DNA from: Ascarosepion bandense
Taxonomy: Eukaryota; Mollusca; Cephalopoda; Sepiida; Sepiidae
NCBI GenBank assembly: GCA_037127315.1
Contig: JBBBDQ010000307.1
Coordinates: 2,689,986 to 2,753,985 of the forward strand
Direction: 5' to 3'
Length of the DNA: 64,000 nt
In this document: one piece after another, positions 43,365-54,204 of the stretch
How the letters are laid out: each line of letters opens with the position of its first letter
How positions within the stretch are numbered: position 1 is the stretch's first letter
Translations under genes and position numbers: made by a program
The notes under the pieces: model-generated
The model's database searches: none
Told to the model about the DNA's origin: nothing
What the model saw: the letters and a program-made list of their open reading frames with translations, nothing else

Positions 43365-46195
43365 CATCCGATACATCGTTAAGACTAATAGAGACTAATA
43401 AGTCATCGTTAAGACTAATAGAGACTAACAAGTCATCGTTAAGACTAACAAGTCATCGTTAAGACTAACAAGTCATCGTTAAGACTAATAAGTCATCGTT
43501 AAGACTAACAATACTAAGACTAACAAGTCATCGTTGACTAATAGAGACTAACAAGCCATCGTTAAGACTAATAGAGACTAACAAGCCATCGTTAAGACTA
43601 ATAGAGACTAACAAGCCATCGTTAAGACTAATAGAGACTAACAAGCCATCGTTGTTACTAGAGACTAACAAGCCATCGTTAAGACTAATAGAGACTAACA
43701 AGCCATCGTTAAGACTAATAGAGACTAACAAGCCATCGTTAAGACTAATAGAGACTAACAAGCCATCGTTAAGACTAATAGAGACTAACAAGCCATCGTT
43801 AAGACTAATAGAGACTACCAAGCCATCGTTAAGACTAATAGAGACTAACAAGCCATCGTTAAGACTAATAGAGACTAACAAGCCATCGTTAAGACTAATA
43901 GAGACTAACAAGCCATCGTTAAGACTAATAGAGACTAACAAGTCGTTAAGACTAATAGAGACTAACAAGTCATCGTTAAGACTAATAGAGACTAACAAGT
44001 CATCGTTAAGACTAATAGAGACTAACAAGTCATCGTTAAGACTAATAGAGACTAACAAGTCATCGTTAAGACTAATAGAGACTAACAAGTCATCGTTGTT
44101 ATCTAATAGAGACTAACAAGTCATCGTTAAGACTAATAGAGACTAACAAGTCATCGTTAAGACTAATAGAGATCAACAAGTCATCGTTAAGACTAATAGA
44201 GACTAACAAGTCATCGTTAAGACTAATAGAGACTAACAAGTCATCGTTAAGACTATGGAGACTAACAAGTCATCGTTAAGACTAATAGACCAAATGCTCA
44301 TCGTTAAGACTAATAGACACTAACAAGTCATCGTTAAGACTAATAGAGACTAATGTCGTTAAGACTAATAGAGACTAACAAGTCATCGTTAAGACTAATA
44401 GAGACTAACAAGTCATCGTTAAGACTAATAGAGACTAACAAGTCATCGTTAAGACTAATAGAGACTAACAAGTCATCGTTAAGACTAATAGAGACTAACA
44501 AGTCATCGTTAAGACTAATAGAGACTAACAAGTCATCGTTAAGACTAATAGAGACTAACAAGTCATCGTTAAGACTAATAGAGACTAACAAGTCATCGTT
44601 AAGACTAATAGAGACTAACAAGTCATCGTTAAGACTAATAGAGACTAACAAGTCATCGTTAAGACTAATAGAGACTAACAAGTCATCGTTAAGACTAATA
44701 GAGACTAACAAGTCATCGTTAAGACCAATAGAGATCAACAAGTCATCGTTAAGACTAATAGAGACTAACAAGTCATCGTTAAGACTAATAGAGACCAATG
44801 TTAAGACTAATAGAGACCAATGTCATCGTTAAGACTAATGAGACTAACAAGTCATCGTTAAGACCACAGAGACTAACAAGTCATCGTTAAGACTAATAGA
44901 GACCAACAAGTCATCGTTAAGACACCTAATAGAGACTAACAAGTCATCGTTAAGACCAATAGAGACTAACAAGTCATCGTTAAGACTAATAGAGACCAAC
45001 AAGTCATCGTTAAGACCAATAGAGACCAACAAGTCATCGTTAAGACTAATAGAGACTAACAAGTCATCGTTAAGACTAATAGAGACCAACAAGTCAATGT
45101 TAAGACTAATAGAGACTAACAAGTCATCGTTAAGACTAATAGAGACTAACAAGTCATCGTTAAGACTAATAGAGACTAACAAGTCATCGTTAAGACTAAT
45201 AGAGACTAGCCAAGTCATCATAAGACTAATAGAGACTAACAAGTCATCGTTAGACTTGAATAGAGACTAACAAGTCATCGTTAAGACTAATAGAGACTAA
45301 CAAGTCATCGTTAAGACTAATAGAGACTAACAAGTCATCGTTAAGACTAATAGAGACTAACAAGTCATCGTTAAGACTAATAGAGACTAACAAGTCATCA
45401 GCAGACTTTATTAGAGACTAACAAGTCATCGTTAAGACTAATAGAGACTAACAAGTCATCGTTAAGACTAATAGAGACTAACAAGTCATCGTTAAGACTA
45501 ATAGAGACTAACGCTATCGTTAAGACTAATAGAGACTAACAAGTCATCGTTAAGACTAATAGAGACGAACAAGTCATCGTTAAGACTAATAGAGACTAAC
45601 AAGTCATCGTTAAGACTAATAGAGATCAACAAGTCATCGTTAAGACTAATAGAGACGAACAAGTCATCGTTAAGACTAATAGAGACTAACAAGTCACGCA
45701 GTATACTAATAGAGACTAACAAGTCATCGTTAAGACTAATAGAGACTAACAAGTCATCGGGTAGACTAAGAGACTAACAAGTCATCGTTAAGACTAATTA
45801 GAGACCAAATGCGCTACTGGGCAGACTAATAGAGACTAACAAGTCATCGTTAAGACTAATAGAGACTAACAAGTCAATGTTAAGACTAATAGAGACTAAC
45901 AAGTCATCGTTAAGACTAATAGAGACCAACAAGTCATCGTTAAGACTAATAGAGACCAATGTCATCGTTAAGACTAATAGAGACTAACAAGTCATCGTTA
46001 AGACTAATAGAGACTAACAAGTCATCGTTAAGACTAGAGACTAACAAGTCATCGTTAAGACTAATAGAGACCAAGTCAATGTTAAGACCATAGAGACTAA
46101 AGTCATCGCTAAGACTAATAGAGACTAACAAGTCATCGTTAAGACTAATAGAGACTAACAATCTATCGTTAAGAACAATCTATATGAATTCATCG
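43365..46195. repeat. 30-bp satellite array, about 94 copies
   Basis: Units of 30 bp: ACTAATAGAGACTAACAAGT plus CATCGTTAAG. An AAGCCATC variant fills about 43550-43930 and AAGTCATC fills the rest. 44360-44750 is almost perfect. From 45190 on, units carry more substitutions and length changes. A 30-bp period is ten codons, so both strands stay open (SLRLIETNKS and LLVSISLNDD repeats). These are not proteins. It follows the polypyrimidine block by only about 170 bp. Confidence 0.97.
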
Positions 46196-46199
46196 TTAA

Positions 46200-46650
46200 G
46201 ACTAATCTATATGCATTCAAAACTGAATTTAGCGTTTCTGCATACGGATCAGACAAGAACTTATTTCTGCCGCAAATCGTTCAGTATGTCAATTCTTCAC
46301 AAATGGACACTTAAAAACAATCTCAACTCTTCAGACTTTCTCTCTTGTGCATATCACGGTTGAATTGAAAGCGCTTATTCCCCTATCAAATCTTAGCATC
46401 AAACAGATTGATCTAACTTTTTTCGTTTTGTTTGTTTTTTTTTTTTAAACTACTTTGAGGTACTAAGATCGGCTTATTAATTTCATAAAAGTCTTCTATT
46501 TTATTTGTAAACATTTTTTTTATATTGATTAATACTTGGAATCTGCCATATCATAAAAACAATGTTTAAACTAAGAAAAACTTTATTGCATTGGAATGAT
46601 ATTAAAAATAGTAGAATATTTTGGAAGTTATGCAAGCAACGCTTTTTTTT
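46200..46650. other. Non-coding sequence, nothing recognised
   Basis: AT-rich with no supported feature. Confidence 0.5.
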
Positions 46651-46654
46651 CAGT

Positions 46655-46890
46655 AAGTCAATTAAGTGCCGTACGTGTAGACGCTTGGGCGATCATGACC
46701 AAAAAATCCTTAAAAAATGGCCCATTGTGACCGAAAGTGATTGGGACAATAAAAATTATGGACAATATTTTTATATTCCTTAACTTATCAGTTAAGTGCC
46801 ATACGGGATACACTCTTTGGGCGATCGTGTCTTGAAAAAGACATGACTGGCTGGGCAGAAGATTATCCGGCAGTAGGTTGCCTTTGCTTT
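46655..46890 (-). mobile_element. Two SINE-1 3' fragments, reversed
   Basis: 46655-46715 (AAGTCAATTAAGTGCCGTACG to GGGCGATCATGACC) and 46783-46890 (TCAGTTAAGTGCCATACGGG to GGCAGTAGGTTGCC) both carry the SINE-1 3' end in reverse, about 70 bp apart. This looks like a duplicated or doubly truncated copy. Confidence 0.7.
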
Positions 46891-46973
46891 ACAAAACGGA
46901 AAATGTTAACATGATGGAGCTTAAAAAATAATTAACTCTTCCTTGTTGGCCGTATTTAATGAAAGATGCTTGA

Positions 46974-46985
46974 AAGAAAGGTTGC

Positions 46986-47027
<42 letters not shown>

Positions 47028-47042
47028 GCAACCTTTCTTTAT
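46974..47042. repeat. Palindromic (TA)n flanked by inverted 17-mers
   Basis: AAAGAAAGGTTGCTTAA, about 15 TA units, then TTAAGCAACCTTTCTTT. The whole block is a near-perfect palindrome. Confidence 0.88.
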
Positions 47043-47102
47043 ATATATATATTATATATAAATATTCTTTATATATATATATTATTTGAATCAGCTAATT
47101 AT

Positions 47103-47403
47103 TTTTGTTAGTTAAATGCCATACGTGATACACGGTTGGGTGATCAGGTCTCTTTCGATCCAGTACTGGCTGGACAGCAGATTATCCCGCAGTAAGTTGC
47201 CATTACTTTCTACGGTAGACTCTGTTGCCGACCAAGGCTATAGAACCCAATCTATCCTGCTATTTAACCTTTATTTGGACGGATTAATAACTTTCCCAAA
47301 AGTATTTGTGCGTAAATGAATGCAATGAATCCAGCTGTAATTCGAACTCGGCTCTTCAATTTCTTATTCCGAGCCGATATCCACTGCACCACAACACACA
47401 TTA
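47103..47403 (-). mobile_element. SINE-1, near full length, reversed
   Basis: GTTAAATGCCATACGTGATA at the 3' end, then TAATTCGAACTCGGCTCT (B box) and CCACTGCACCACAACAC (A box). About 300 bp. Confidence 0.85.
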
Positions 47404-47515
47404 CACTATTTGTATTCCGACTATTGTCTTCATCTTTGTTATTTTATCACGAAGTTTCAGCAGTTGCAGTCCCTAATCTTCGTCAGGTGTATATAGATTT
47501 GGGTAATCTAGAGAG
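47404..47515 (+). repeat. Dispersed repeat R4, copy 3
   Basis: CCGACTATTGTCTTCATCTTTG, then CAGCAGTTGCAGTCCC and TTCGTCAGGTGTATATAG. It lies immediately against the SINE-1 A-box end. Confidence 0.55.
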
Positions 47516-47639
47516 ATTTCTGAATAATAATAATAGAACGAGAATATTCTAGCTACATAGATTAAATAACGTATTCTGTTCAGAATTCAATATTGGTGAT
47601 TGTCTTTTTTAATTACTTGCAAACTCACCTTGCTAAGGG

Positions 47640-47855
47640 CACCTCGAGGTGGTGTAATGGTTAGCAAGCTTGTCTCGCTAGAATCATTACAATTGAGTAG
47701 TGAGTTCGATCCTCACTAGGTTCCCATAAAACATCTTCCTCCAGGTTTGGGGTTTGGGCGCAGGGCTAACAACCCTGTCCCATAAGAAACGGCTTGTTAC
47801 GGAAACAGCAAATGCTGCCCTTAAACATCATTGGGTGTAACGGGTGATGATGTTT
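47640..47855 (+). mobile_element. SINE-3 (tRNA-derived)
   Basis: TGGTGTAATGGTTAGC (A-box-like) and GAGTTCGATCCTC (B-box-like) are about 45 bases apart. A body with CTCCAGGTTTGGGGTTTGGG and AACAACCCTGTCCCATAAG follows, ending in a GGTGATGATG tail. It differs from SINE-1 and SINE-2 in body sequence. Confidence 0.75.
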
Positions 47856-47924
47856 TGATTTTTCACCTTGGTAACCATCGATTGTAAGAATACTCCATAT
47901 ATAATTGTGAGTATGATGAACAGC

Positions 47925-48210
47925 TCAAGAAGCGAACTGCGAAAGGTTTAAAATGGAACTTTGTGTTTGTGTGTCCGTTACCTATAGACTCCAAAGCGGC
48001 TGAACCGATTTTCTTGAAAATTGACACAGTTGTAGTATAATCGTCTGCGGGTGTTCTTAGCTAGGTTTTGTGTCGAGGTACCCCCGATAAATATCGAAAA
48101 TCGAAAAAATCGGGTTATAGAAGGAGTGGTCCAATTTTAATCAAATTTGATACACTCATAGACAAAGACATAAGAAACGATATTCAGAAGTTTCAAGGTT
48201 GCAGTTCTTA
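47925..48210 (+). mobile_element. Helitron-like internal fragment
   Basis: TTGTGTTTGTGTGTCCGTTA, ATAGACTCCAAAGCGGCTGA, ACCGATTTTCTTGAAA and GAGGTACCCCCGA follow the sequence common near the 5' end of animal non-autonomous Helitrons (a TGTGTGTCCG tract, ACTCC...GGCTGAACCGATTTT). No defined ends. Confidence 0.5.
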
Positions 48211-48225
48211 CAATACTGCAGAAAA

Positions 48226-48226
48226 T

Positions 48227-48278
<52 letters not shown>

Positions 48279-48669
48279 GCAATATGTTTGTGTGTGTGTC
48301 TGTCTGTTTATCTGTCTGTATGTCTGTATTTTTTTCAGCCCTTTTATTTTAGTTTTTGCTTCGGGTTTGGCTCTAAGTAGGTATAATTGTAGTTCTTAGT
48401 CTCAGCCATGATACCATTTACTCAGAGGACATATTTAGGCTTCAAAATTCAGTTTACAACGAAAAAAAACTTATTTGATATCGATACCAGGAAATCAAAA
48501 TCTGACTTACATCCATTCATTTTTCTTTCAGTCTACGGTTTCGCTTTAACTGGAAACAACTATTGCTTTTTAGTCTTTCGTGCCAACGTCCAAAGAGTCT
48601 GAGCTCCAGGACCATGTATTCGTTTTAAAGCTTTCATAACACCCGAGCAACGCCGGGCTATACCGCTAG
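48226..48669 (+). mobile_element. Candidate non-autonomous Helitron
   Basis: The candidate 5' end TC at 48226 is followed by (TA)n, AAAAGGCAATATG and a TGTGTGTCTGTCTG tract, typical of Helitron 5' regions. The 3' end is ACCCGAGCAACGCCGGGC, a short hairpin, then TATACCGCTAG with T following, matching the CTRR-T rule. Interior 444 bp with no Rep/helicase. The 3' end is more certain than the 5' end. Confidence 0.6.
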
Positions 48670-48714
48670 TCATTAGATAAATAGAAAGAAACACATGTAT
48701 TTATGTTTGAAAAG

Positions 48715-49020
48715 CAATTTAGACACTATTGTCCTTATCTTTGTTGTTGTTATCACATCTTTTCGGCCGCTGTGTCATCGTCCCACTGCCCATGTCTATT
48801 GAACTAGACGAGATATTCCTAAACTTGTGCAGTGGAATGAGAACAGACTTCTTCCGTAGATTGAATAAAGGGTTTAGTCCAGAATTCCCTTTAGCTTACT
48901 TTAAGTTGTACAACTGAGGAAGCCCGGAAACCGCAACAGCCAAAACGTAATAACAACTACAAAATTAGGTGTACATCGATTTGGATTTCCTCTAGGAAAT
49001 TACGAACTGAACCCTTTATT
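48715..49020 (+). repeat. Dispersed repeat R6, copy 1
   Basis: ACTATTGTCCTTATCTTTGT, CCCACTGCCCATG and GAACTAGACGAGATATTCCT match the reverse strand of 60370-60530. The last part (TAGGAAATTACGAACTGAAC then CCTTTATTTAA) recurs at 60345-60385. No gene. Confidence 0.6.
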
Positions 49021-49149
49021 TAATTCAGAAGTACTGGATAAAGCAGTGTGTTTTTGCGTTCAGTAGAAAGGGCTAGCAATAACTGAACAGTGCCAAGTCC
49101 TTTCTATCCTTGAAGGTAGTTCTTAACGGCCAATCCTCTTAGCCCATGA

Positions 49150-49300
49150 CAGTCAACACAGCATCTCCAGGGGATCACTTCTAGGACCAACATTCTTTCT
49201 GGTTTACATAAATGATCTACCTAAGAATACACTCTGATCTTTTGTAAACCTTTATGCTGATGATACGACAATATTCGAGCGCACCTTCAAAAGTCTTGAC
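49150..49300 (+). pseudogene. LINE-B reverse transcriptase core fragment
   Basis: Across frames it gives the motif B region (ASPGDHF near 49165), FLVYINDLPKNT (49198-49232) and NLYADDTTIFER (49247-49282), the catalytic core of the LINE-B type polymerase. It joins a reversed fragment at about 49297. Confidence 0.75.
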
Positions 49301-49540
49301 GATCAGAGATTGTGGAGGAGAATCTGCGAGCAAAGCACTCGGCCTTGTCCACAGAGGCCGTGAGTACCTCAAATTTATTGATGAAGGGATAGATGGAGGA
49401 TTTGCTGTTGTTCAGCACAAGTTTGCAGATCCGTAAATAGTCTTTGGAGTCGAACTTGCGGGCAGCTATACACTGCTTCATTCTCTCAGTAAACAACAGC
49501 TTAGCATCATTCAAGATCATCTTACACTCATTACAAGCAG
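49297..49540 (-). pseudogene. LINE-B upstream fragment, inverted against the core
   Basis: The minus strand encodes KLLFTERMKQCIAARKFDSK, DYLRICKLVLNNSKSSIYP and FEVLTASVDKAECFARRFS, the segment that normally lies before the reverse transcriptase core. Its inverted position just after the YADD block marks a rearrangement or twin-priming-like inversion. Confidence 0.72.
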
Positions 49541-49544
49541 AGGT

Positions 49545-49680
49545 AATGAGCGAATGAATGGCATAGCAAGGCTTGGGAGTAGTAACAAGAAAATGATGTT
49601 AAGAAATACAATGGAGAGGGAAATGTGAAAACCATGATCGTCCACGTCTTGAAGGGACACGGCGCATAGACGAAGAATAA
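49545..49680 (+). pseudogene. LINE-A 3' terminal fragment
   Basis: GCAAGGCTTGGGAGTAGTAA, AAATGATGTTAAGAAATACA and GATCGTCCACGTCTTGAAGG then GACACGGCGCATAG match the last LINE-A codons and 3' end. Confidence 0.7.
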
Positions 49681-49734
49681 GATTCTATATTTCTGTATTT
49701 CTTTCCACCAAGGATTTGCTTTTCATTTTGAGTT

Positions 49735-50205
49735 TCTCGACTAATTCCACAGAAGAACCAGAAATATAATCGATCCTGACTTGATAGCCCGCCTTCAGTC
49801 ACTTTCTCACCAACATGATGTGGCTTCCCTCTGTCTTTTCTACAAGTATTTTCCTGGCAACTATTTTGACGAGCTTTTTTCCTGGTACCCTGACCACGTG
49901 TATTAAACCGTGTGATTAGTACCAAAGTCTCACCTTTTTGCCGTCAAAATATTCAAATGTCACCGTCTCTTCATCTCTAGCAGTTTCTTTCTCCGCACTT
50001 CCCGTTTGTAGAACTCACTTTTATTCGCTTTCTTCCCTGATAGCTACAATCTCCAAAAGTTTAAATGCAACGTCAATTGCCATCTTTTATTAACTTGATT
50101 TTTATCCATCACTTGTATATTTTCCTTTTTTGTATTCTCACACTCTAACCCCATGTGCGTCAATGGCATTTTGCCTTGTTTGGAGTGAAACTCCCTGTAA
50201 TCTAA
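49735..50205 (+). pseudogene. LINE-B 3' end relic
   Basis: RNIIDPDLIARLQSLSHQH codons near 49745-49815, then LCLFYKYF, CRLFTL-type blocks and FKCNVNCHLLLT near 50060. It ends TGCCTTGTTTGGAGTGAAAC without a long poly-A. Frames are broken. Confidence 0.75.
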
Positions 50206-50329
50206 TGAATATCATAAATTATCAACACGGAAATTGGAATAAACTCAAGTCCGCATTCAGGATTCACCTTCCTACTGATGGATTCATACCGTTCTAAAGG
50301 ACAGTTGTACTCTTCCCCAGCTATGGATT

Positions 50330-51350
50330 AAATAGGAGGGAAGTCATGGGTCTCCGTTGGTTGAACATCATGTAAGAGAAGGAATATTTGAATCCAAAAC
50401 CGTATTAGAAAGTAACAAGGAACTATTTCACTATTTTCTCAACACATAATGGCAACTCACAGATTACCAAGCAAATTAATCTTATACCATGATCCACATA
50501 CATTTTACAGAATTTAGTAAGATAATCCAAAGAGTGGTTGTTATTTATCCGGCTATGGATTAAATAAGATGACAGACTGAGGTCTCTATTCTTGCGTTGA
50601 ACCCCGTCTAATAGAGGGTATATTGAACCCCGTCTAATAGAGGGTATATTGAACCCCGTCTAATAGAGGGCATATTGAACCCCGTCTAATAGAGGGCATA
50701 TTGAACCCCGTCTAATAGAGGGTATATTTGAATTCAAAACCGTTTTAGAAGGTAACAAGATACTATTCAACTATTTTTTCTAAAACGTCATGTCATCTTA
50801 CAGATTACCAAGCAGATGAATCTTAGCCGTACCATGATCGACCCACTTTCTACAGGAATTTAGTAAGATATCCCAAAAAGCAGTAGTTGTCTTCGTAGCT
50901 ACGGCTTAAATAAGAGGACAGACAAGGACCTTCGTTTTGGGGTTGAATTCTACCTAAGAAAAGGAATATTTGAATTAAAACCGTGTTAGAAAGAAATAAG
51001 AAACTACTCCACTATTTTTCCCAACACTTCATGGCAGCTAACCGATCACAAAGCAAATGAATCTTTGTCGCACCATGATCCAATCACGATCTACAAAAAT
51101 TTAGTAAGATAGTTCAAAGAGTAGTTGTTCTTTTCCCAGCTATGACTTAAATAGGAGGATAGACAGAGGTTTCCGTTCTTGGGTTCATCTAAGAAAAGAA
51201 ATATTTGAATTCAAAGCCGTGTTAGAAGGTAATTATAAACTATTTCACTATTTTTCCCAAGATATAATGGTAATTAACAAATAACTAAGCAAATGCATCT
51301 TTGGCACACCATGATCACCCACGTTCTACAGGAAGTTAGATAGTCTCGCG
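50330..51350. repeat. Four-copy tandem repeat of about 240 bp
   Basis: Copies start near 50330, 50570, 50905 and 51155. Each carries GAATATTTGAATYCAAAACCG, ACTATTTCACTATTTT, CACAGATTACCAAGCAAAT, ACCATGATC and AATTTAGTAAGATA, then CAGCTATGGCTTAAATAGGA-like sequence. Copy 2 is longer because of the inner repeat at 50597. No reading frame. Confidence 0.85.
50597..50728. repeat. 26-bp repeat nested inside the 240-bp repeat
   Basis: Five units of TTGAACCCCGTCTAATAGAG plus GGYATA, at 50597, 50623, 50649, 50675 and 50701. Single-copy equivalents (TTGAACATCATGTAAGAGAA) stand at the same place in the other 240-bp units. Confidence 0.92.
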
Positions 51351-52640
51351 AGATGTTGGTACTGTAGCGAGATATGTCATTAAAGTAGTTGATTTATATG
51401 GCACAAATCCTACATTCGGACTTGCATTCTGCTTTCTTTTATGCAAAAAAGTCAATCAGTACTGTTAAATTTTCTCGTTAATGTCTTTTCAAGAATATGG
51501 CACAATCCATGGGTTAATCAATTTTAATTCTTTTTGTCTTCTGTTAGGATAATTAGGTGTTACCCGGCCTTCTAGATGAAGCTTTGTTAAATTTATATTT
51601 TAACATTTTTCGATTCTAATAAAAAGTTTGTAACAGTGACAATACCTCTTTTTTTAAAATTCAGCTCAAGTATACAAATGCTTTCAAATTTAATATTTTT
51701 TTCCAATTTTTCATGGTACAAACGTGTGAAAGAGACATTTCGTGACTGCGTATAATATGAAATAACATGTCATACAAGTATAGGATTACCGAGTCATTTT
51801 AGATTCGGGTGTCGACGGGACCGCTTCTAACGAAATAGTCGGCATCCGCAAGAGACTGGCAGTGTCCTGTTTTGGTCAAAGTTCAGTTATTTGGTGGCTA
51901 GACTGGCGTAATCTACCCAGGACGCAGGTTTTAATATTGGTATATGTAGCATTTGCGATGTTTTAACCACATGTCCTTTCCAACAGTAGACAAGATCCAG
52001 AAGCCGATTTGGCTAGAAGACTTTCCGGAAGTTTGTTAGTATTGACAACTTCGTTGTTCCATTCAGGATTTACTGTCTTGATTTACATCCATAAATTTTC
52101 CGTTCTTGGATATAGCCGAAAGTTAGTGGATTTTTAAAATCAGGGTTTACTATTTCCCGCTTTGGACTGCCTTCTCGAGCCGACGAGCTTCATCTACCCG
52201 AAGTAGCTGGTCAGGAGGCGCCAGTTGTCAGCCTTGTTCCTCTTCAGCACCCCACGACTTGGAAATGTCAGATGTTTAAGACGCGTGTAATGGAAACATT
52301 TTATCGACAGTGAGATCTGAACTCCCGGTTATGACAAACTTATAGCTAGCTAGGACGTTACCATTATCTTACAAGATCGATTGTTGCCAACACACATCGC
52401 AATGGCTGTCAGAACGATTTATCTACTACGTGCTGGCTTTCTAACTATTGCAACTGTTGTGGTCCTGTTTAAGGGATCACAATTATAAGGTGAAAGAGTC
52501 CTGTGTTCACTGTGAGTGGTTAAACTGCAAGTGTACTCCTCGGTATTTACCAACCTTCCTACGCAAGATTAGATGTGACACAAGGTCTTTTTATTGTGGA
52601 TCTTCCCGGCTATATAGCCAGGCCAAAAATATCTGTCTAT
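51350..52640. other. Non-coding or unclassified sequence
   Basis: No supported gene. A GC-richer part at 52150-52300 and a short hydrophobic frame at 52402-52485 (MAVRTIYLLRAGFLTIATVV, then a stop) were seen but have no support as coding. Confidence 0.45.
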
Positions 52641-52645
52641 TTTTC

Positions 52646-52685
52646 CCCAGTCGTGATTCTACCTTTCGGCGGAATCACGACTGGG
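52646..52685. repeat. Perfect 14-bp stem hairpin
   Basis: CCCAGTCGTGATTC, a 12-base loop, then GAATCACGACTGGG. It is an isolated, GC-moderate stem not built from simple repeats. Confidence 0.85.
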
Positions 52686-53162
52686 TTAGTGCTCTCAGCT
52701 CCAAAGCAGAGCGCTCTCCACCCGAAGGCAGACAGCTGACAGTGTCATAGTAGAGTACAATTAAAGTGTATTCATCTGCTTGAAGGTAGAAATGTCTGGC
52801 ATTATATAAACCAGACGAATCCATATTGTCTATGGATATAGGGGTGTGTTAACTACCCCAGAACAGTAACATTGTCTCACACAGAAATCTCTGTTTGCCC
52901 GTGCTGGACAATAAAATTAGTCGGACCAAAGAGAATCGTTCCTCACAATTGTGTGCAGACCAAGGTCGGTTTAATATATATTCGCATTACTGTGAGCTAA
53001 TACTTTACCACTAGACCATTACTTGTGTGTGGAGAGTTAGACTCTTGCAAAGTACCCAAAACCCGTAGCATTGTGCCACTCTACGCTAAAATTATGACAT
53101 AACCGGGTTACCTTAGGCATTGTATCGTTAAACCAAGAGTAACTTCAATGATTTCGTTTCTC

Positions 53163-53927
53163 AACGCGGACCTATCGATTGTGCCTTCAGTCAGGCTAAG
53201 ATGGGTAACAACGCGGACCTATCGAATGTGCCTTCAGTCAGGCTAAGATGGGTAACAACGCGGACCTATTGAATGTGCCTTCAGTCAGGCTAAGATGGGT
53301 AACAACGCGTACCTATTGAATGTGCCTTCAGTCAGGCTAAGATGGGTAACAACGCGGACCTATCGAATGTGCCTTCAGTCAGGCTAAGATTGGTAACAAC
53401 GCGTACCTATCGAATGTGCCTTCAGTCAGGCTAAGATTAGTAACAACGCGTACCTATCGAATGTGCCTTCGGTCAGGCTAAGATGGGTAACAACGCGGAC
53501 CTATCGAATGTGCCTTCAGTCAGGCTAAGATGGGTAACAACGCGTACCTATCGAATGTGCCTTCAGTCAGGCTAAGGTGGGTAACAACGCGGGCCTATCG
53601 AATGTGCCTTCAGTCAGGCTAAGGTGGGTAACAACGCGGGCCTATCGAATGTGCCTTCAGTCAGGCTAAGGTGGGTAACAACGCGTACCTATCGAATGTG
53701 CCTTCAGTCAGGCTAAGGTGGGTAACAACGCGGACCTATCGAATGTGCCTTCACTCAGGCTAAGGTGGGTAACAACGCGGGCCTATCGAATGTGCCTTCA
53801 GTCAGGCTAAGGTGGGTAACAACGCGGACCTATCGAATGTGCCTTCAGTCAGGCTAAGGTGGGTAAGGCCAACGTGGACTTAGCAAACGTGGATTAGCCT
53901 GTCCGCAGCCAGCCTAAGATGGGTAAA
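53163..53927. repeat. 47-bp minisatellite, about 15 copies
   Basis: Units of AACGCGGACCTATCGAATGT, GCCTTCAGTCAGGCTAAGAT and GGGTAAC. A GGACC/GTACC/GGGCC variable site and an AAGATGGG to AAGGTGGG change divide the array into an early and a late half. The last unit (53866-53927) is degenerate. It is CpG-richer than its surroundings. Confidence 0.95.
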
Positions 53928-53944
53928 AATATATGTAAATTATA

Positions 53945-54085
53945 AAAGTATTTGTCTATATTTCTGAGATGAGGTAGTATTTACCTTAATAAAATTATTC
54001 GAACTATTGCCCTTATCCTGGTTGCCAGTTGTACGACGTTTTGACCGTTGTATGCTCCGGCCTTCTTTTCCCACTTTTCTAATAT
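53945..54085 (+). repeat. Dispersed repeat R4, copy 4
   Basis: ATTTCTGAGATGAGGTAGTA, GAACTATTGCCCTTATCC and GTTGTATGCTCCGGCCTTCT match the other R4 copies. This copy starts next to the 47-bp array. Confidence 0.65.
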
Positions 54086-54204
54086 CTTTTTAACTCGTAC
54101 AAAAAAAAATCCATAAATTACGGGAAGTGGTGTTTTATGAATTTTTTTCCAATAAAAAATTTATTACTATCATTATCAACTACCTGATGTGATATTGTTC
54201 TTTC

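Noticed and set aside
42338..43462. 374-codon Pro/Ser/Phe-rich frame
   Set aside because: Same cause: polypyrimidine minisatellite running into the 30-bp satellite.
43528..45752. Repetitive SLRLIETNKS / LLVSISLNDD open frames
   Set aside because: Product of the 30-bp satellite on both strands, with no start context, splice sites or protein-like composition.
50597..50728. CRISPR-like array
   Set aside because: The 26-bp units are directly adjacent with no spacers, and the window is eukaryotic.
52402..52750. Short hydrophobic frame followed by a Cys-rich 100-codon frame
   Set aside because: The two are in different frames without convincing splice sites and match no family I know.
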